Shown here: one piece after another, positions 33,304-44,493 of the stretch
Layout: the number at the start of each line of letters is the position of its first letter
Position numbering within the stretch: the stretch's first letter is position 1
Source of the DNA: Cliona cf. orientalis
Taxonomy: Eukaryota; Porifera; Demospongiae; Clionaida; Clionaidae
Assembly (NCBI GenBank): GCA_963930775.1
Contig: OZ005702.1
Span: forward strand, 4,650,001 to 4,714,000
DNA length: 64,000 bases
Direction: 5' to 3'
The notes under the pieces: generated by a model
Databases searched by the model: none
What the model was told of the DNA's origin: nothing
What the model saw: the letters and a program-made list of their open reading frames with translations, nothing else
Made by a program: the position numbers and the translations under genes

Positions 33304-33640
33304 TGTAAATCCTTGCTCCTTTGTGATGATACATGGGAATGAATTATGTCAACTTCACCTAATTATAGGGGTTCCTCATTGCATAAATCCTTCCTTAATA
33401 AAACTGCTTGGTGTGTGTCTATACACGGGGAGGATTTACGCACTTCTTATTGTGAAAGTTTCTATGCATATGTTTGGAAATCCTTGGTCCTTTGTTATAC
33501 ACTTGGGTCCGGAATAAATTACATCAAGTTCACCTAATTACAGGGGCACCTCACGGCGTAAATCCTTCCTTAATAATTTGTTAGATGTGTGTCTATACAT
33601 GGGGAGGATTTACGCATTTCTCGTTAAATACCAGTCAGAT
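33304..33640 (+). repeat. Two-copy tandem repeat (~170 bp unit)
   Basis: Units near 33304-33460 and 33477-33630 share tccttNNtcctttgt, cacctaattataggggttcc, taaatccttccttaata and ggggaggatttacgc. Confidence 0.75.
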
Positions 33641-33747
33641 GGGGTTTTACTCTTTAATGAAAAGTACGTAAATCATTCCCATGTGTATAAACTTTAAAAG
33701 ATTATCTTTCGGGGAATTTACGCCATTCAAGAGAGACGTAAATCCTT

Positions 33748-33842
33748 CCCATGAGTGACTCATGGGAAAAGTGACATAAATCAATCCCATGAGTCACTCA
33801 TGGGTTTGGTGACGTAAATCCTTCCCATGAGTCACTCATGGG
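33748..33842. repeat. Three 19-bp palindromes at exact 38-bp spacing
   Basis: CCCATGAGTCACTCATGGG starts at 33786 and 33824, with a one-base variant (centre GTGAC) at 33748. Each is joined by gtgacRtaaatcNNTcc. The palindrome core TGAGTCA is the AP-1 consensus. Confidence 0.8.
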
Positions 33843-34632
33843 ATTTTCTTCCATTTTACGTAATTTTCACCACGACCCATATTCACGGAAGGGTCCCCAA
33901 AATCTTAATGAAAATGGGGACCCGCCCTCCCCAAAATTTTATGATACCGGTACTCCAAGCACTAAATCTTGGGTACCGGTGCCAGTACGGTAGACACAGT
34001 GTAGCTATATTATACAAACGGAAAATCTCGATTGTGTGGGGCTCGCCTTGGCTCGCCCCAATACGGAAACCACAAAAACAGTACACTTTATACAAACAAA
34101 TAACTCATGACGTTGTCGGAGTGTTGCCTGTCCCCCCGTGCACAGTGTCCCCCCGGACACTGGGCACTAGCTATATTGTTTATACCCGAACTACATCATT
34201 CCTTTTAAGTATTTTGTTCTTGCTACTATAATTACATGTATTATGCAGTGTATTATTGTTGTGATATATAAGTTATTATTATTATTAAACTATTAATACA
34301 CACCACAATAGGTGCAACTCACATAATAATCTAGTACATATGAAATATAGAAGCTTGCTAGATCTGGAAATCACCACATTAAAGATACTGTGCAACCCAG
34401 CAACTTGATGAAAAATCCCAGTGTGACAAGCCGGCCGAGGGACAGACAAACATATTCCAGGCTGAGGGGACATGTGGCCCTAGAGAGGACATCTAACTCT
34501 AGTGTCGAATGTCCTAGGGAGACATCCTAGTGAAACATGTCCCCGAGGTACAGTGTCCGGGGGGACAGGGGATCATGTGACACTATGACAACGTCACTGT
34601 GCATAACGATCCGACGATCGAGCACATGCAAG
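33843..34632. other. Upstream region of the Ig receptor
   Basis: It holds a ggggacc fragment (33893-33930), a tggggctcgccttggctcgc core of the GGGGCGAGCC family (34034-34062) and several gtgtccccccgg/ccggggggacag words around 34130-34165 and 34546-34570. No conserved exon precedes 34633. Confidence 0.4.
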
Positions 34633-35180
34633 ATGCTAACAGCTACTAGATATCTTATTATTGCTGCAGCTCTACTACACACTAGCCACGGGCAGACACC
34701 GTTACTGCAAGTGACATATAATTTCGGTGGTATGCCCGAAATTATTTCATTGGAGTGTCTTTATGGTGGCATACTTCAGCGCGGAGCCACATACACGTTC
34801 AGGGACCCTGAGGGGAGAGAGAAGGACCGCAGTGTTGTCAGTGCAGGACGTACTAGCTATGAGTTAACGGTCTATCCAACCAACGAATCGCTAATCACAT
34901 GCATGATCGCCGACGTGGGAGAGTCGGAGTCAGTTAAGGTACCATTTAATTGCGTGGGCGTGAGCGTCAGGAATGGCTAATTCAATTAGCGAATCGTGAA
35001 GGGGCGTGGCCGAAGAGGCCATACGAGTGCTTTTGGTCGAAGGTGGGCGTGTCCAGAATCGGCCAGGGATGATTATGCGCGTGTAATTAGCGACCGGAAG
35101 TGGCCCCTGAAGAAAAGGCCGGTAATTGCCCACATCAAAGCAAGATCAAAGCATTCTTTCTTAACTATTAACCGCAACGA

Positions 35181-35220
<40 letters not shown>

Positions 35221-38200
35221 TATTAGGCCTAATTAAGCATGTGGGCGTGTTCCTGGCACTGTGTGGAGTGTGTGCGTGTGCATTAATGCAGGTTTTATTG
35301 CTTCCGATTGGGCGTGGCTTCACGGGCCAGTGCTTGGACATCGGCGCCTGGGACTTGGCCTCGGCGATAGGTGGGCGTGTCCCGGAAGCGGTGGTGACCT
35401 TTGAACCCCGCGAGGAGGCTTTGGGGGCGTGGCAGGAGGTCAAAGGTGAGGCCATGTCTGTTAATGAGGCACTGTACGGCGGTGCGATCGAGGGGCCTGT
35501 ACGGCTGGACGGAAGCTGACGATGGTTTGAAGCGGATGTGGTTGCGATGACGTGTTGTTACTCCGCCCACACAGGAAATGAGGTGAGCTCTTGCGTGGGC
35601 GGTGTGGCAGAACGGCCTCCAAGTGTTTGTGTGTGTTTTGGCCTTGAGGAAGCTGTGTGTTTTAATTGGGATTGATTGTGGGCTTCCGGTGGACATCCGG
35701 TGGTTAGTAGGCACTTGATTGAGAATGGTGGTCCTTGGGGAACAGAGTGGGGCTGTTTTGGGCGTGGCCTGGCCCCTCCCTTCCGGCTCGGCTTCCGGTC
35801 CATGGAGGATATTAAATGAACACTTCCGGCTCTAGCAGCCACACCCCTGAGACCTGTGCAATTAAAAGGGCGTGGTTACACAACATGCACCTCACTAATG
35901 ACTTTGATGTGGTTTAGGTGTCATATCCCCCACCTCACGCCCACGCAATTTAATGGTACCTTAAGGTTGTAGGTACATCGATATTAAAATTAATCATGAT
36001 CATAGAGACTACGTACATGTAAATATAAATCTCCAATTATAATAATACAGCTATCCCTCGGTATACTGCTGGTGTAAGATTTATCAATCAGTACGTATAT
36101 TCAGACAGTGCTGTGGCTGATGTCGTGTGTCCATTTGAAATTGGACGGCTGAGAGAACTCTATGAAATTTCGTGGAATACTGCTGATTCACTAGGCATCG
36201 GGGTGAGACCTATAACTAACACAACTGATGGAGTGTACTGGCTTGAAGAAGAAGACAACAGAATACTACATGTAAATATCTCAACTCCTGGGCCTCTGAG
36301 ATATCAGTGTGTTGGAAAAGTTCAAACTTGTAGCCGTACATCATGCACATCATTTTCTCTGCCAAGTAAAAGCCCCACCTTCAGGATCTTTCCTATAGGT
36401 ATTTAATAAAGTGTTGAACATGATCATAAGTTTATATAAGATTATTCTTGCATGTATGTAACTCTTAAGCAAGTTCATGGTGGTAGTAGTGTATTCATGG
36501 CACTATTATGTGCTCTTAATAACATTATTGAGCATGCTTACCATTCTGGAGCTATATACTATGATACTCAATATCATAATAATAACTTTATTATAGGTAA
36601 TTAATTTTGGTTATTTCCAGATCGTCCCAGGTTCATAGAGCCACTTGCTAGTGTCACTGTGGATCAATATTATGAAACTGCTACCTTTATATTTAATTGT
36701 ACTGCAACTGGCTCTGGTGATCTCATGATAGAGTGGACTTGTTCTGATGATTCTAACTGTGGCGTATCCAGCGCTAATATTGGCAATAGCAGCAAATTGA
36801 ATAATGGATCTGTAACCAGCACACTAGTCATCACTGGTGTGACCATTAACTTGACCGTCACTTGTGCTGTGATTCAAAACCTGACCTGTTTGTCATCTGG
36901 AGAGTCCGCTGATGTTGAAGTACGGCTACCATCTATCGAAAAAGTACTGAGTACAGCTCAGCTCATTTTCATCCCAGTTCCCACTACGCATACCGTGACT
37001 CAATCAGAGACCACACTACCTGGCTCTGAAGGTGAGAATGAATAACTCACCATCAATATAATTATTATGCCATATTTCAGGCTCTGTGCATGTGAATATA
37101 ATAGCTTGCCTCAAGAACTTACAATATTACGCCAGTGGGACATAATAATGCTCTCTTGGTGTCTAAATGCACCTTCCACAGGGTATAACGTTTAGAACCG
37201 ACAATTTTTAAACTAGTAGCTACTCACACTGTAGGGTTTATTTCGCTTAAGAGGGGGTAAATACATACTAGCAGCCAACATCTGATTCAGGGGGAGGCAA
37301 ATACAAATCCAAGGGGACAACCCCAATTTCCAAGGGGGCGAAAGCACCCCTATCACGCATTGTGAATTTGTGATCGAGAGAAGCTTTAGCTATAACTGTC
37401 GATGAATTTATCAGCAGTGTCACTGAAGTTAAAGATCCCTAGCTGAAAATGCTTTGTTCTCTGGCCAGTTTTGATGTCTAACATTTGCTTACAACCGCTG
37501 CTCTCTTGCCAATTCTTGATGAACTAGTGGACACCAGTGAGTGTGTATGCATGTGAGAGAGAGAGAGCTAGAGAATGACCTTTTCTAAGATTTATATGTT
37601 GCTCATCCCTGTGTACTATACCGATAATACTATTTGCTATACATGTACACAGTGTTTACTTACAAATGCGCATCACAGGCTGTATGAGTTTTTATAATAA
37701 TGCTCTGCATATTCTTACTGTTTCGCCTCTAGCAACGCACACAGAACAATATGTATACTGTATCCCTCACATAATATTAAAATATAGCACTGAGAGCACA
37801 TAGCACCCCGGCACACATGCACATTGTGCAATATGTACCAAGATGAATAGGAAACTTTAGTATGCAATGTAAAATTGGCAAACCGTAGTATCCATTATAA
37901 TAATTTACTGTATCCAATATCCTCTCTCTCTCTCTAATGACACCTGCAGGATCAATCTCTGGTCAAGAAACGATCTTACTTCTGAGTCTGCTACTACTAT
38001 TTGCCATCATAATCATCATCATAATATTATTTCTCATCATTGTTTGTATGTGTATCTCATATTACCACTACAGAAATGAAGACACCTGCTTAGGTCAGCG
38101 ACTGAGGCAAATTTTTAAAAGAGATTCAGTCTCTCGCATCTATGATGTGCCCACCTATACCAGGGAAAGCCACAATACCCAACATGATAGAGAAGCACCT

Positions 38201-38410
38201 ACAACTCATCCTATAAATGAAACAAGACTGTCCATGCAAGGGAACCCAGCCTATGGTACTGATGATGCCATTGCTTCTAAAATAGAAATTAAACAAAATG
38301 TGGCTTATGAGCATAATAATATTAATATTGGTCAGAGAACTGGTGAGGAAGAAACTACAGGACATCCCAGTCCAGTTACGGAGAATATGAGAGTAGAAAC
38401 ATTGGTGTAG
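34633..38410 (+). CDS. Ig-superfamily single-pass receptor with tyrosine motifs
   Basis: Four exons: 34633-34938, 36092-36398, 36621-37031, 37950-38410, joined in phases 0, 1 and 1, giving about 494 residues. Exon 1 encodes a signal peptide (MLTATRYLIIAAALLHTSHG) and a Cys-Cys Ig-like segment (ISLECLYGG ... SLITCMIADV). Exon 2 encodes a second (DVVCPF ... EISWNT ... LRYQCVGK) and exon 3 a third with many N-glycosylation sites (FNCTATGS, NLTVTC). Exon 4 has a strong membrane helix (LLLLFAIIIIIIILFLIIV) and a cytoplasmic tail with IYDVPTY, NPAYGTDD and NVAYEHNN. YDVP fits a Crk/Abl-type SH2 ligand once phosphorylated, and NPAY fits a PTB or endocytic signal. These are motif readings and were not tested. 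There is no kinase domain. Exon 3 has a dead duplicate at 30379. Intron 1 is largely the TTAA-flanked element at 34938-35960. AATAAA follows at about 38629. Confidence 0.8.
34938..35960. mobile_element. TTAA-flanked TIR element at an exon/intron junction
   Basis: Inverted ends GGTACCATTTAATTGCGTGG (left) and, complemented, GGTACCATTAAATTGCGTGG (right) are flanked by TTAA at 34934-34937 and 35961-35964, as in piggyBac-type insertion. The 1023-bp interior is GC-rich with many GGGCGTG words and an A37 run at 35181-35217. No transposase frame was recognised. Confidence 0.85.
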
Positions 38411-38628
38411 TCCATGTGTACACAAACTGGTTACGTGACACCTGATTATGATTGCAAGTTCACCTGTTTTGTACAGTTAATCCTTTTCTGTAATACCGGT
38501 ATTATTATTGTTGTATGTTGCAATTGGCCAGATTACTGTCACTGGAATACCTACCTTTCAACATAAGTTCATGGTTACCGTACTATCTGACGAATGGTCA
38601 ATTTCATGGTAATGTTATTGATACTCAA

Positions 38629-38634
38629 TAAATA
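38629..38634 (+). terminator. Candidate poly(A) signal of the Ig receptor
   Basis: AATAAA about 220 bp after the stop codon at 38410. It is the first canonical hexamer downstream, in AT-rich sequence. Confidence 0.4.
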
Positions 38635-38649
38635 TTGAATTTCTTTTTT

Positions 38650-38810
38650 GCCAGTGGATTACATTCTTCTTATATATCTATAACTTCATCATTAGCAGTA
38701 ACTGCCTTGGTCTTTGCATGTCTTCTTTTGACCACTGCAGCTCGATCCTCCCAGAGGAGAACAAGAAAGCCACCACACACACAGCGATCACTGGAAGGTA
38801 GTAGTAGAAA
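38650..38810 (+). other. Orphan exon-like membrane segment
   Basis: Between tttttgccag and gaag|GTAGTA an open block encodes TSSLAVTALVFACLLLTTA then a basic stretch (RSSQRRTRKPP). It needs an incoming phase of 2, which the Ig receptor exons do not supply. It may be an exon of a lost or unrecognised gene, or chance. Confidence 0.25.
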
Positions 38811-38999
38811 CTGTTGTTTATACCATTGATGGTTGGAGTGTACATAATAATACATTATTACGAAGACGGACGAAACAATAATATCATAATTATTATGAGT
38901 GCATGTGAAATTGAAACTGACCCGAAAAGCACAGGTAGCTATCTCTTGTGTATAAATCTACTTGGGCCTGTAACTGCCTGTTGGCAGAGTAGCTAATAG

Positions 39000-39310
39000 C
39001 TAGAAACATAATATTATAGTCTTGTGATGGCCAGATATCATTCATTCTAGCATACAACCACAACCCTAGAGCTTACATGATAGTATAAATAAAATTATTG
39101 TGCTGCAAAAATTTATAATTATTAGTTAATGGATACCATACAGGCTATTATGCTGTCTAGTCAATGTTCATGCCTGCAAGAGTATTACACTGGGGGGGTT
39201 GATCCCACATTTTCGTAAGAGAGTCCCCAAAATCCTGTGAAAATGGGGACCCAGGGGTCCCTAAATATTATAAAAATAGGGACCTGGGTCCCCATATTCC
39301 TTTGAAATTG
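39000..39310. repeat. Inverted duplicate of the GFOD upstream flank
   Basis: Reverse complement of sequence around 32900-33290: aaccacaaccctagagctt, catgatagt, taatggataccat, gctgtctagtcaatgtt, then the ggggaccc words. Identity is patchy, with indels. Confidence 0.7.
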
Positions 39311-39546
39311 AGGACTTGGATCGGACATCACTAACTATTGATCGGACATAATATTATTATATGCATTGTATATGTCTATGTGTAGTACAGCCAGATATGA
39401 GACTAGTGTCCTTGCAAGGGAAGGTAGCAGTATTCACAGGAACAGCTATACAGCTATAGCTACATGTATCTGCAGAGGTGCAGTTACCACAAACCACAGC
39501 ATAGAGTGGTCCCCAATTTGGGGATCCTTGGTTTCATAATAATATG

Positions 39547-39900
39547 ACACCTGCACATGATGGAGAGAGAGAGTGAAAATAAAGCTCCCCCACAACTTTT
39601 CCACTCATTACCTCCTCATCCAGCTGAGGTCAAAGCGTTCCATCAAGTCGCAACATCCCTAACGTTGAGAGCCAACTCCCATGTTATAGCTTCATTAACT
39701 TAGCCACAATAATTTTTTATGACGCACATCTTGTGATGATGACCGTGAATTAGCTACGTGTATACGACAGTGCACATAAAAGCCGAAACGTAAATAGGTC
39801 TATGGCCATGGGTCTTTGGTGACGGCTCAGCATTCGATGAGGTCCAGAATGGATTATCGTTGTCCATCTCCACCAGGCTAGCCTTGGGGATGTCTACCCA
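39547..39900. repeat. Direct duplicate of the GFOD 3' end
   Basis: It matches 31230-31550 except for an internal insert (around agcttcattaacttagccac). Here the minus-strand frame reads WVDIPKASLVEMDNDNPFW and continues PKTHGHRPIY, without the extra TGCA seen at 31545. The duplication stops at that point, so it is only a gene tail. Confidence 0.8.
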
Positions 39901-40201
39901 TTGCCAACCGCCCCCTCCCCCCTCTCCCAAACAAAATTTAATGTTTATGCAGAAGTGGTACTGTTTCCTGAGTGTATCATTGCTATTCCAACACCCACAC
40001 TCCCCCTCAACAAAATATTATTATACAGAATGATTTTTGACACTGATGGCCCTCCATAGCTCAGGGGATGAAAATATGAATGCACTCCAAACAGGATCAC
40101 GTTCTGGGACAGAGAAGTTGTTATCTACAGTGGGACAGTCGGTAGAATTCAATATTGCTCTAGATCACCAAGGCACTGTGGATAATTGTTTCAACCACAG
40201 C

Positions 40202-40544
40202 CAGGGTTTCATCCAGTGGTGGGGGGAAGCTTCCCCCTCAAAATATCCAGCTTCCACCCCCCCCCCCCCCCCCCCCCCCCCCAAAGGAAAGAGAGAAAGA
40301 AGAAAAAAGGAAAGGAGAGAAGGTGGGGGAAGAGGAGTAGCTGCATATGTTAGCTATTTTTTTGCGCTAGGGTGCAATTGATCAGTAATCCCTTATAGCT
40401 ATAGCTAGCTATAGTTAATATTTAACTCAGTAACATCAAAAACACATCTTAATCGATATCAATGGTTAAGGGGGAGGAGGGGACAAGCGGTGCGTATAGC
40501 TGTCACGCCCACTTCTCTCCCAATTTTTTCTGGATGAAACCCTG
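40202..40544 (+). mobile_element. MITE, CAGGGTTTCATC family, copy 2
   Basis: Ends CAGGGTTTCATCCAG and CTGGATGAAACCCTG. A C23 tract lies inside the left end (40259-40282), followed by a purine-rich gaaagagagaaagaag stretch. ACAG flanks both sides, a possible short target duplication. Confidence 0.7.
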
Positions 40545-41299
40545 ACAGTATTCAGTCATTATCACTTAGCAAGAAGTACTGTTGGAGTGTTCAAACATTT
40601 CTTGTATTAAACTTTGATGATTCAAGAATGAAGGTGTCCAGATCCATGGATCCATTACTGTATAGCTTAGCTATATCACTGCACAATCTGTACAAGAGTG
40701 ACAGCGAGGATTACATTGCCACTGCTGATGTAAGGCCTAGGAGGCCTTCTAATATGTGAGAGTGCTATCTTTACACACTATTCACTGGATGTTGCTGATC
40801 GTGTGGGTAGGTACACTAGACTATAAATTAATAATAATAATATTATTATAGCTCCAGCACATTCATATCGATCATGACGTAGGGTTCATGAAAATTCAGT
40901 ATTTGCCTTCTACTACCAATCCCAAACCGATATAAGGGGCAACCATCACATCTTCTGCTCAGTTATTATGACAGTTTTAGCTACGTAACTATTAATAATA
41001 ATATTATTAGGGGAAAGATCCAGGCTACAATCAATCTCCCTCCTCTTATATACTCTTGCTATGATATAGGCGCTAGGCATGCCACTATATCCTGACTTTA
41101 TGAATAAGTACTTAATGTAGCCACCCCACTTCCTAGGGAAAAGTACCCAGCAGCTATTGTTGTGGCATAACGATTGCATTGTTGTCACAGGATTATTATA
41201 TATATGCACACATAATTATACATGCATAGATAATAATTATTATATTATATACATACTGAATACTGTCGGATCTCTGTACAGCAGTTCTTAATTCTAGAT

Positions 41300-42540
41300 C
41301 TTGCACTTATTCTGGCAGGAGACGAGGTAGTCGTCCAGACCAATTGCTCTGAGTTTGCAAATTAGGTCCCTGTGTGGCACAGAATCAAAGGCTTTGGTGC
41401 GGTCAAAGAATACAGCTCCCACCTCGTGACCTTCTTCCATGCTGCTGAGCCAATCAATCATGCACAGCAGATAGCAAGGCATGAATCGTTGATCTCCCTG
41501 GTAGGAATCCCCACTGGTTGGCTGCAAGTGGATAAGACGACTCGAGAAATGCTACAATCCTGCAAAAGATGATTCTCTCGCTTGTAATAAACGGGAGTGA
41601 TTATATCGGTCTGTAATTTGATGGAGACTGACTAGCGCTGGGAATTGGTACACTTCGAGAACTTTTCCAGCTAGAAGGTACGAAGCAGGTTGTAATTGAA
41701 AGGTTGAAGAGCCTTTTTAATACTGGAGTTAGACTCACTGCTAGGGGTAGGTAAATTATGCTAAATTTTTGGCCTATAGCTAATGCTATTCTCAAATGCT
41801 CAAAAAATCCCTAATAATGCTCCAAAAGTGCACCTATAATTCCCATTACATTGCCCATTATGCTCATGTTGAACCGACTATAATGTTGAGATGAGACATG
41901 AGGAGACTCAGTTACACTATCATAGAGTGCAGCCATTTCAATTTTACATGTGTTTGGATTCGAAAGTGGGTACCAGCTGATTGATCAACCCTTTACAAGT
42001 CCATAAAATGTAGTCCATGTGTTGTGATAAAGGTTGATTAACAGCTATAGCTATATACTTGCAATTGTGTGCCCTAAAATTCTCAAAATTATGCCAGTTG
42101 ATGCCTATAATGCTAGCATAATTCTCAAATGCTACACCTATTATACTTAAAAATTATGCCGGCATAATTTACCTACCCCTACTCACTGCATGCAACTCCT
42201 TTCAGCATCTTTGTAATAGCTATATCGTCTGGACCATTCGATTTGGTTATGTCTAGTGAGAGTAAAAGATCAAAATTTAATACTTCTTCAGAGCAGAGAG
42301 GTTCCTCAGGGCATCCAGTTGGATCCATAGTGATAGCATCTTCTGTTGTCAGTGGAGGAAGCACTGAGTTGAAACAACAGCTAGTGGAAGAATGAATTCA
42401 GAAGCTTGGCTTTCCTTTTATCATCTGTGCATTGCACGACAATGTGGGTATACGAGATGAATTGTTTCCATTGATAGCCTTAATTGCTGCCCAAAATTGT
42501 TTGGGATTTTTAGCCCTGGCTATTCAGGACATCAATTACC
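41300..42540 (-). mobile_element. Non-LTR retrotransposon fragment, N-terminal half of RT
   Basis: Minus-strand pieces read KFWAAIKAINGNNSSRIPTL (near 42500), LPPLTTEDAITMDP (42360), KSNGPDDIAITKMLKGVA, then VLKRLFNLSITTCFVPSSWK, SPSNYRPI and VFFDRTKAFDSVPHRDLICK, ending AIGLDDYLVS at about 41320. That is the order of a LINE RT fingers/palm start. It is interrupted by a hAT-like MITE and several frameshifts and is dead. Confidence 0.85.
41742..42181. mobile_element. hAT-like MITE inside the RT fragment
   Basis: Perfect 19-bp inverted ends TAGGGGTAGGTAAATTATG and an exact 8-bp target-site duplication CTCACTGC (41734-41741 and 42182-42189). The 8-bp duplication is diagnostic of hAT-type insertion. 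Non-coding, 440 bp. Confidence 0.9.
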
Positions 42541-42546
42541 AAAATG

Positions 42547-42622
42547 CACCCAGAATAGCTACGTACATCCTGAAAATCAAAAGTTCAATTTTTGATTTTC
42601 AGGATGTAGCTATTCTGGGGGA
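42547..42622. repeat. Short perfect hairpin
   Basis: cagaatagctacgtacatcc and tgaaaatcaaaa pair with ttttgattttca and ggatgtagctattctg across a loop of about 10 bp. It is followed by the gggggagcatgcccc core of the repeat at 9241. Confidence 0.8.
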
Positions 42623-43517
42623 GCATGCCCCAGACCACCCTAGGTTTGGGTCGCAAGCAACCCAATGAGTTCTGTTTAATAATTACTTGCCCCAAACCCA
42701 GTGGGTGTGGCCGTTCCAAAAATTTCGCCGCACGCTTACATGCACAAACACCTATAGATAGAGGCAACCACCCCATTCAATACACTTGTTCCGTCTCTGG
42801 AAATTTGAACCATGCATACATGGAGCTCTCAGCATTAATGATTCAGGAATTTGTAATACTATAATCCTCGATACATCTCCTGCTAGACTGAAGGTTTTTT
42901 TACATCATTTCATACAGCAAATAAGCAAGACCTCATTGTTTATTGAAGTTATTAGCCAGATTCTAACCGACCATCCTGATCTGTTAATAATATACTTTTT
43001 CTCTCAATATGTACTACTGAGGCCAGGAGTGCAAGTGTTGAAAATTATGTAGCCATTGGGGGATATAATATTATACTTGTGGGGAGGGGACCAACCACTG
43101 GACCAAAATGAAGATTTCCTACATGTTCTGCTTACCAAAACATGACATTTTCCTACATTTCCTACACATATTCGGCGGAGGATATGGCGGAATTCCATGC
43201 AAATACATGACTCTTGAAATCTTTAGAAAATCTTGCCCTATCCTACACATTTCTTATATGTAGGAAATCCAAATTTTTGTCTAGTGAACAGTAGCTAGCT
43301 ATAGGGTATTAAAATAATCTCATAGTCTAAGAGTTGGTACACTCCATAAGTAGGGATGGCACGGACACTCCATATACATTACAAACACCCAAATACGTAA
43401 CTTTGAGGGGTGCAAACAGCCCGGCAGTATTAGCTAGATGTCTCCCATATAATACGCAAGTCAAGAACACTTAATGAATAAGTTAGGTGCATGATAATCA
43501 AGAAAAGCAAGTGTAGG
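42623..43517. other. Intergenic, no gene seen
   Basis: Several open stretches lack splice boundaries or recognisable domains. Imperfect ctacatttcctacac words cluster at 43120-43265. Confidence 0.4.
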
Positions 43518-43801
43518 CAGGGTTTCATCCAGTGGGGGGGACAGGGGGGAAGCTTCCCCCCCAAACTCCCTAGCTTCCCCCCCTAAGAATTTGACTTTAA
43601 TTTAATTAAGCATCATAATATCACAGTAAGTCACCACATTAAACCACTATTGCATTTATTTTGATCAAAAATTACCCAAGACAATCTGGAGGAATTAAAG
43701 AAATTCTCCTAAACATATACCCCAAGGAACTTGGTATGCTAAATACGCCCACTCATTTATCGCGCTTCCACCCCAAATTTTTGTCGCTAGATGAAACCCT
43801 G
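43518..43801 (+). mobile_element. MITE, CAGGGTTTCATC family, copy 3
   Basis: Ends CAGGGTTTCATCCAG and CTAGATGAAACCCTG are flanked by GTAGG on both sides (43513-43517, 43802-43806). The interior aligns in reverse with 218-513. Confidence 0.8.
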
Positions 43802-44493
43802 GTAGGGACATAATAATAATATAGTGGATAATATAGTTATCAGGGCCGTAGCTAGCTAGAAAATTTTCATAGGGGGGTGCAGCCAGCTTGCCAATCTTGG
43901 GTGGGTGCATGCAGGATATGTACCTCCTGCCGAACCGGGTGGAAGCTCTATAGCTTTGCATTGATTTCATCTTATATTTAAGTTAATTTCTGAATCAAAC
44001 CTGGCCACATTTTGCACCAAACTGTTTGCCAGTGGATAAGCTCTAGTGAATGCTCTTCATCGGGTCCAGTGTAGCTCATGTAGCTAGTGCTGATAATCAT
44101 AAATTATACGGAATTACTCACCTGCATGTGAGTAGGATTTCTGTAGAGTGATCATGCAGTAGGCTCTGCTAGTTTGTGCCATGATGATGGAGGATACAGC
44201 TGGCTAGATAGCTATAGCTACGTGTGGCTGTGTTCCAAATAATACACACTACAATACGTAATTTATTTTTTGTGAGTTATGAATCAACCGTCCTCACGCC
44301 TGCAATAATTCTCGTGGCCTGGGGTGGCAACTGTCCCCCCCCCCCTCCCCTGCCCCCCTGCTAGCTATGGGCCTGGTTATCTGTCAGAATTTAATTTTTA
44401 TTTGTAATCTTTTTGGTCCGGCCATCCCAACACTTTCACATGACTAAAATTTCTTTAGTGTATTAAAATAATACATTAATTTTGTGTCCCTAT
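43802..44493. other. Intergenic, no gene seen
   Basis: It contains a C11 tract (44336-44346) and cctggggtggcaactgtccc-type low-complexity DNA. No exon was recognised. Confidence 0.4.

Noticed and set aside
35181-35714. Several overlapping open frames in GC-rich DNA of Ig-receptor intron 1
   Set aside because: They lie wholly within the TTAA-flanked transposon, overlap each other on both strands and show no domain.
40037-40381. Protein with a long proline run
   Set aside because: The prolines come from the poly-C tract of a MITE; only the first ~55 codons lie outside it and they have no support.
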